From Cornus controversa (lineage: Eukaryota; Streptophyta; Magnoliopsida; Cornales; Cornaceae), in contig CM048852.1 of the NCBI GenBank assembly GCA_026545225.1, positions 8,108,501 to 8,172,500 of the forward strand: a stretch of DNA of 64,000 nt. Reading direction: 5' to 3'. The translations under genes were made by a program, and so were the position numbers. How positions within the stretch are numbered: position 1 is the first letter of the stretch; each line of letters starts with the position of its first letter. Positions 59,201 through 64,000 of this stretch are shown here, piece by piece. The notes under the pieces were generated by a model. It made no database searches, had not been told where the DNA came from, and saw only the letters and a program-made list of their open reading frames with translations.

Positions 59201-60125
59201 AATTAAGGAGAATGTAAAACCCTAAACTTGGCATTGGATTCCATTGGGTAATAGTCTATGAGATTGGACAAGACCATGTGACTTGTTGCGACAGGTACAC
59301 TATGTGTGTGGTTTGCCAGTGAGTGCGCTTGTGATGTGCACAAGATTGATATACTTGTACGGTAATGATACATGAGACTTGGGACTATGCTGGGGATGGT
59401 ATGCCAGTTGGAGAGTCACGTTTGATAATGATGAAACGCTTTTGAGTATTGATGATCCTAGATAATAGGAAAATATCACCGTAGGTGATTAATGTGATTA
59501 GTTGGGGATATTACCTAAGACTTAAGATAGAGATGGGCTGGATAGGTCTTGAAATGGAGATTGTGGACTCTAGGAAACAAGTGTTTCTGGCATTATGGAA
59601 ATGAATTATGGTATTGGAGGAGGATGGGTACAATGAGTGTCCTTGGATGATGATTATGGGATGTATGGATTGTTTTATCAGTGAGAGATCGACGTGTGAA
59701 TTTTAACAAGTTTTAATCAAGTTTGAGCTTGTGTATGAAATGGTGAAGTCCATGGTGATAAGCTTACTTTTGCTAATTGGAAAGTGGACTGGTTTAAAAG
59801 TGAATTGGATAGAACTTATCTTCCTGAACTTGGTTTAGGAATAATTGTGATTGTGATAATTCACGGGTGATTGTACTACATCTTTGGGGATGCCTAAACA
59901 TCGTTTGAGGTATATCCGCAGTTGGATATTTCGTGGAATGTCGAGTTGAGTTGGATGCTGTGATAGCTAAAAACCTTATGAGTCGCGGACTGGAAAACCG
60001 TGTGTTGGATACCGGCGAATTGTGACTATTTTCATTGATACAAGGAAAATGCGGGATGTCGCTTATGATTTGCGACAAGACTCTGAGATTGGAGTATGTT
60101 TCTAATTTCGGGGATGAAATTCCTT
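56295..60125 (+). other. Non-coding interior of the Gypsy-type element
   Basis: 3.8 kb without gag, protease, RT, RNase H or integrase motifs that I could find. Contains repeated phrases such as gacgca(g/a)ttttgtct (57768, 57820, 57921) in a loose tandem and a cluster of AGTCGACCGAA motifs at 58680-58810. Ends with ggggatgaaattccttaaa before the PPT, as in coding Gypsy elements, so only the terminal cis-acting segments are conserved. Confidence 0.7.
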
Positions 60126-60139
60126 AAAGGTGGGGAGGT
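60126..60139 (+). other. Polypurine tract of the Gypsy-type element
   Basis: aaaggtggggaggt immediately before the 3' LTR start tgtaagg. Confidence 0.88.
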
Positions 60140-61568
60140 TGTAAGGACCGGGTTATTTTGAGCGGTTCCAGGTTATTCTTAGACCGGAGTAATTTTTTTC
60201 GAATTAATTAAATTCAAAAATTCGAATATATATATATAGATGAAATTATATATGTATGTTTGTGTGGAGGAGCAAATGCATTTATGATTATATATATAAT
60301 GGACATATATATATATATAATCATATATTTATGGGAATATATATATATATAATGGATGTATATATATATATATAATTGTATTGATGGGGGTATATATATA
60401 TATAATGGTTGTATATATATACATATAATTATATCTATATAGATATAACAAATTAAGAGGAGGATATTTATATATATATATAAATGTATTAGATATATAT
60501 ACGTATATAATGTATTAATTCATGTGGCTGGGACTAGTGAAGAAAACATGTGGTATAAGAACAAAGGAGAAAAAGAAGTGATAAGAGAAGACCCACGTGG
60601 GTGGCCAGCAGAAGATAAGAAGAGAAGACCAAGGTTTCGGCTGGGAAGAAAAGAGAAAGAGAAAGAAAGAAAAGAAAAGAAGGAAAACAGAGAGAGAGAG
60701 CAGAGAATAGAGAGAGAAAGAAGAGGCTTCGGCTTGTGGGTGAGCTGGGTCTGTTCGACTACTCCATTGTTGTTATTGAGGAGCTTAGTTTGAGCATGAT
60801 GATGGTGGGGTGGGCTGTGTTATTCACGGTTCATGAGCCGAGGCTTGAGGATCTTCGGTTGTGGGAGCTGCTAGTGATTGCTCATGGCTGTTCCGGTAGT
60901 GGACTGTCGGGGAAGACAGAAGAAGACGGCTGTTCTGGCTCGCCGTTTTGGTCGACTGACAGAATGCTCCGATCGGCTGAAACTATCGTTTCGGTCGACC
61001 GAAGCAATTCTCCAGTCGGCCGATAGCTGCGCGCTGGTCTTCGACAGTGGTTCAAGTGGGTTTCGGCTAGTTTCAGAGGTGACGAAGGTGGCTTGCATGG
61101 CTAGCGCCGAAGATGGAGGGTCCGATTTGGTGGCCACAGTTTAGTAGCCGTGGAAAGAGGTTGAATGAAGTGTGTGCAGTGGCTGGTCCGTGGTGGAACA
61201 TGGGTGCTAGCGGCTGAGGTGGTGGCTACTTGGTAAGAGGTCATCGTGGGTTGCTCCATGGATGGCCGTATGGAATGGTGATGGTGGTTCGGCCTTGATG
61301 GCAGTTTAGGGTGGTTCACGGTTTGGACAATTGAGGTTATGGGTCTACATAGTTTGTTTCGGTGATCTAGTGGGTTCAATTGGCAATAGCAGCATGTTTG
61401 ATTGAACTTCAATTTGATTTATATTGGGCTTTGAATATGGGTTTGATTTGGAGCATGGAAAATAGGTTGAGTAGTCTTGAGACTTGGTGGACTGATGTAT
61501 TGGATTTAAACAATTGGACTTTGCTTTGGGCTCATTATAAATGGTGCTAATAAATTGGACTGAAATTG
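60140..61568 (+). repeat. 3' LTR of the Gypsy-type element, truncated
   Basis: Matches 53189-54683 from its first base. Differences: the AT-repeat block has grown (60226-60520 against 53268-53370), about 280 bp corresponding to 54150-54430 are missing near 61293, and the match ends at about 61568 (ctgaaattg|acacacac). The distal half of the LTR is therefore lost. Confidence 0.85.
60226..60520. repeat. AT-rich satellite-like block in the 3' LTR
   Basis: Alternating (TA)n runs separated by tgatt, tggatg and tggttg spacers, several repeats of about 45 bp. The equivalent in the 5' LTR is only about 100 bp. Confidence 0.85.
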
Positions 61569-62179
61569 ACACACACATATTCACTGAGTTATTTAGGGTG
61601 TCTCTATTTACTTGATCAACTATTCAAAGACTGCTTTGAAGATTTCTTTGTGATCAAGTTACTGAATTGGTTTCTTCTACAATTGTTCGTTGGTGAGGAA
61701 GGAGAAGAAGATCGAGCTACGAATGGGACAAAATAGTTGATGAGTGTTCGTGTTCTTCTAGTTATCCTTCTGAGAGGATTTTGATGTCAGCCGAAAATCT
61801 ATAACAGTTGGATGAGGTAGTCGCAATTGTAAGCCTAAAGAGTTCTTGTCATAATGGAGTGGGTGAGAGTCCAGGACAGAGTCTGTTGTACTTTGCTTCG
61901 ACGATAGTGGATTTGCTTCTCCGGGGCTATAAAGCCTCACCCATGGTTTTTTTCCGATCTGGGTTTTTCACGTATATCTGGTACATTCTTTACTTTACTG
62001 CACTTTTATTTATTTACTTGCTTTATGGAATTGCTTAAATTTTAATTGGGCTTAAAATTGGATAATATGAAAGATTAAGCAAAAAGCTAGTAAACCTAAT
62101 CACCTCCTCTAGGTTTTAAATCTAACTTTTGCAACTGCAGTACTTACTTGCAAAGTATTTTTAAAATTAAAATTTATTT
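61569..62179 (+). mobile_element. Copia 4 LTR end and leader (partial)
   Basis: Region between the truncated Gypsy LTR and Copia gag. The phrase aacctaatcacctcctctagg (62095-62115) is the usual LTR-end signature of SIRE-like Copia elements. No clean PBS is visible. The LTR start is unknown, possibly replaced at the 61568 junction. Confidence 0.55.
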
Positions 62180-64000
62180 TTGTTTTCAAAAATCATCATA
62201 GAATCTAGTATGAAAGAGGGTGAATTGATTCAGCGAACTCCTTTGTTTGATGGTTCAAATTATACTTTTTGGAAGTCTCGCATGAAAGCCTTTCTCAAAT
62301 CTCAAGGTGAGAGAGTTTGGATGGCTGTTGAGAATGGCTATACAATTCCTACCACTACCACTGGTACTAGTGATGCAGTTGTGACTGTAGATAAAGATAA
62401 AATAACATGGTCTAATGCTGAGCATAAATATACAAATAATAACAACAAGGGTTTATATCCTATATTCAATTATGGCGTTCCTTCTGAATTTGCTAGAATC
62501 TCTACTTGTTCCGCTTCGAAAGAAGCATAGAATATTTTACAAGTAATTCATGAGGGTACCACCAAGGTAAGGAAATTTAAGTTACAAATGCTAGCTACTA
62601 AATTTGAAACAATTAGAATGGGTGAAGATGAGATGTTTTCTGATTTTTATTCTAGGCTTAATGATATTGTTCAAAGTAGTGCTAACCTTGGTGAGAAAAT
62701 TCCATCTTTCCAGGTTATTAGAAAAATAATGAGATCATTACCTGATATGTTCCAAGTCAAGTTGGAAGCCTTAGACGAGAGTAGAGATGTTGATTCTATG
62801 GAGGTGGCAGAATTAGTTAGATCAATTCAAACTTTTGAGATGAAATATCCAAAACTTCAGAAAATAAAAAAATTGGCTTTAAAAACCTTAATGACTTCCA
62901 AGTCTTCAAGTATGTCAAATATTTCAAATTCTTCAAAATCTAAAGTTGAAAAAGTTAAAAGTTTTGAATATGATTCAGATAATGATGTTGCACTCCTTAC
63001 TAGAAAATTTAGAAAGATCCTTAAATATAAAAAATGATAGAAATCTGAGAAAAAGAAATTCGTCTAAATTTCGTAGTCAATGCTTATCATCTAAAGGTAA
63101 GGATAAGAAGAAAAAAGAAGTTGAGGACTTTAGGGATACTGAACTTACTTGTTGGACATGTGGTAGTAAAGGTCACACATCTAATCAATTTTCAAGTTTT
63201 AAGAAGAGTAACTTTAGTGCAAAAAAAAAGTTCAAAAGATAAAAAAAAAGCCATGAAAGCTATTATTTTTGAGTCTTAGTCTTCTAGTTTGGATAATGAT
63301 TCTTCTGTTGAGAATGATGCTTTTGCTTTTGTTGCTTATATTGATCATGATACTGTTAATGATTCTTCTTCTAATGTAGGTGAAACAGAGGTGTACACTA
63401 CTCTTAGTCAAGTAGGGTCTGATGATTCAGAAGTTTCGCAGTCAAATGTAGAACCATGTGAGAGCAAGCTGCTAAAACTTTTTGAGAATTTGCTAGAAGC
63501 TTATAAAAAGAAATCTGAGAAGTTGAAGCAAGTGGAAACTGAAAAAGAAACTTTAAAGAAAGAGAATGAAGAACAATTGAAGCTGATTGAAGGAAACAAA
63601 GATGATATTCAAAATTTTCAATGTAAAGTTAAGTTTCTCGAAAGTGAGGTAAGTCAAGCTATTTCTGCTAGAGATACTCTTGTTGCTAGAATTAATTTTC
63701 TTGAGTCTGATTTGAAAAAATTACAAGAGAAATTAATTGCTTTTACTTTTGGGTGGATTAAGCTTGATAGTATGATTAGTGTTAGTGAGCCTGTAGGAGA
63801 TAAAATTGGGCTAGGTTTTTTTGGGTCATCATCTAAGAGTAAAACTATTTTTGTTAAACCCAAGAATTTGAATTTGTCTACACCCAAACCTAAGCTTCAA
63901 GTTGAGTATATGCATGTTAATGTTGTGTCTAATGTGCTTCATTGTACTTTTTGTTGTAAGAATGGACGTAGTCAACACTATTGCTATAAGAAGAGAAAAT
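62180..64000 (+). pseudogene. Copia 4 gag remnant with coiled coil, runs off the window
   Basis: Gag begins near 62210 ('MKEGELIQRTPLFDGSNYTF', the DUF4219-type opening) and has a UBN2-type core (62588-63000; 'MLATKFETIRMGEDEMF', 'IMRSLPDMFQVKLEAL'). A TAG at 62528-62530 breaks it in frame, a frameshift follows near 63020, and another stop near 63280. The zinc knuckle at 63151-63190 reads 'CWTCGSKGHTSNQF', its last Cys replaced by Phe. From 63450 to 63730 a Lys/Glu-rich heptad-like coiled coil follows, as in SIRE-type gag extensions. A second knuckle near 63941 ('CTFCCKNGRSQHYC') has Arg in place of His. Protease and pol would lie beyond 64000. Confidence 0.85.

Larger units (their letters stand above)
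53189..61568 (+). mobile_element. Gypsy-type element with 3.1-kb LTRs and no recognisable gag-pol
   Basis: The 5' LTR (53189-56282) is complete, from tgtaaggaccgg to gtgacaaca, followed by a tRNA-Met PBS. The interior (56295-60125) has no open frame longer than about 110 codons and no pol motif on either strand. The PPT at 60126-60139 precedes a truncated 3' LTR (60140-61568). Large LTRs plus a non-coding interior fit a large retrotransposon derivative (LARD) moved by a partner's enzymes. It interrupts the gag-side remnant ending at 53188 and is cut off by the Copia LTR at 61569. Confidence 0.85.

Overview
The window is AT-rich nuclear DNA from a flowering plant, most likely a eudicot. The evidence is one complete intron-rich aconitase gene of plant mitochondrial type, a plant-specific PGG-domain reading frame, plant Copia and Gypsy retrotransposons, a plant LINE family, tRNA-derived SINEs and hAT-like non-autonomous elements. 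The species cannot be named from the sequence alone. No rRNA, functional tRNA, CRISPR or bacterial-type operon is present.

Layout: 0.3-6.5 kb is a minus-strand LINE with a 20-bp target-site duplication, split by a nearly complete 4.7-kb minus-strand Copia element. 6.6-16.3 kb holds a short LINE tail, two isolated Copia LTR ends, a second decayed Copia element (8.6-12.4 kb), a SINE, and the last two exons of a plus-strand gene I do not recognise (14.24-14.96 kb). 17.1-22.0 kb holds a SINE and a minus-strand LTR retroelement with about 1.1-kb LTRs, whose interior keeps only a decayed Q/P/N-rich repeat. 23.0-23.6 kb is a hAT-like element.

24.3-39.6 kb is the one complete gene: aconitate hydratase on the minus strand. 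It has 20 exons with GT-AG borders and consistent phases throughout, giving 998 codons with all three iron-sulfur cysteines. Its introns carry repeats. The 4.2-kb intron 6 contains an antisense LINE end interrupted by a 1.17-kb hAT-like element. 39.6-45.2 kb is intergenic with a 323-bp hAT-like MITE. 45.2-45.8 kb is the C-terminal PGG membrane domain of an ankyrin-type gene, without its ankyrin repeats.

46.6-64.0 kb is almost entirely retrotransposons on the plus strand: a decayed Copia element, two copies of one Gypsy-type LTR facing opposite ways (49.6-52.2 kb), a gag-side remnant, an 8.4-kb Gypsy-type element with 3.1-kb LTRs and no recognisable gag-pol, and the 5' part of another Copia element that runs off the end.

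Functionally, aconitase (citrate to isocitrate; TCA cycle, and cytosolic metabolism if the internal Met101 is used) is the only gene whose job can be stated with confidence. The rest is mainly a record of nested insertions. I found no convincing new multi-gene system; the most interesting signals are a conserved 3' hairpin in the LINE family, the peptide-repeat gag remnant, the inverted LTR pair and the alternative aconitase start.
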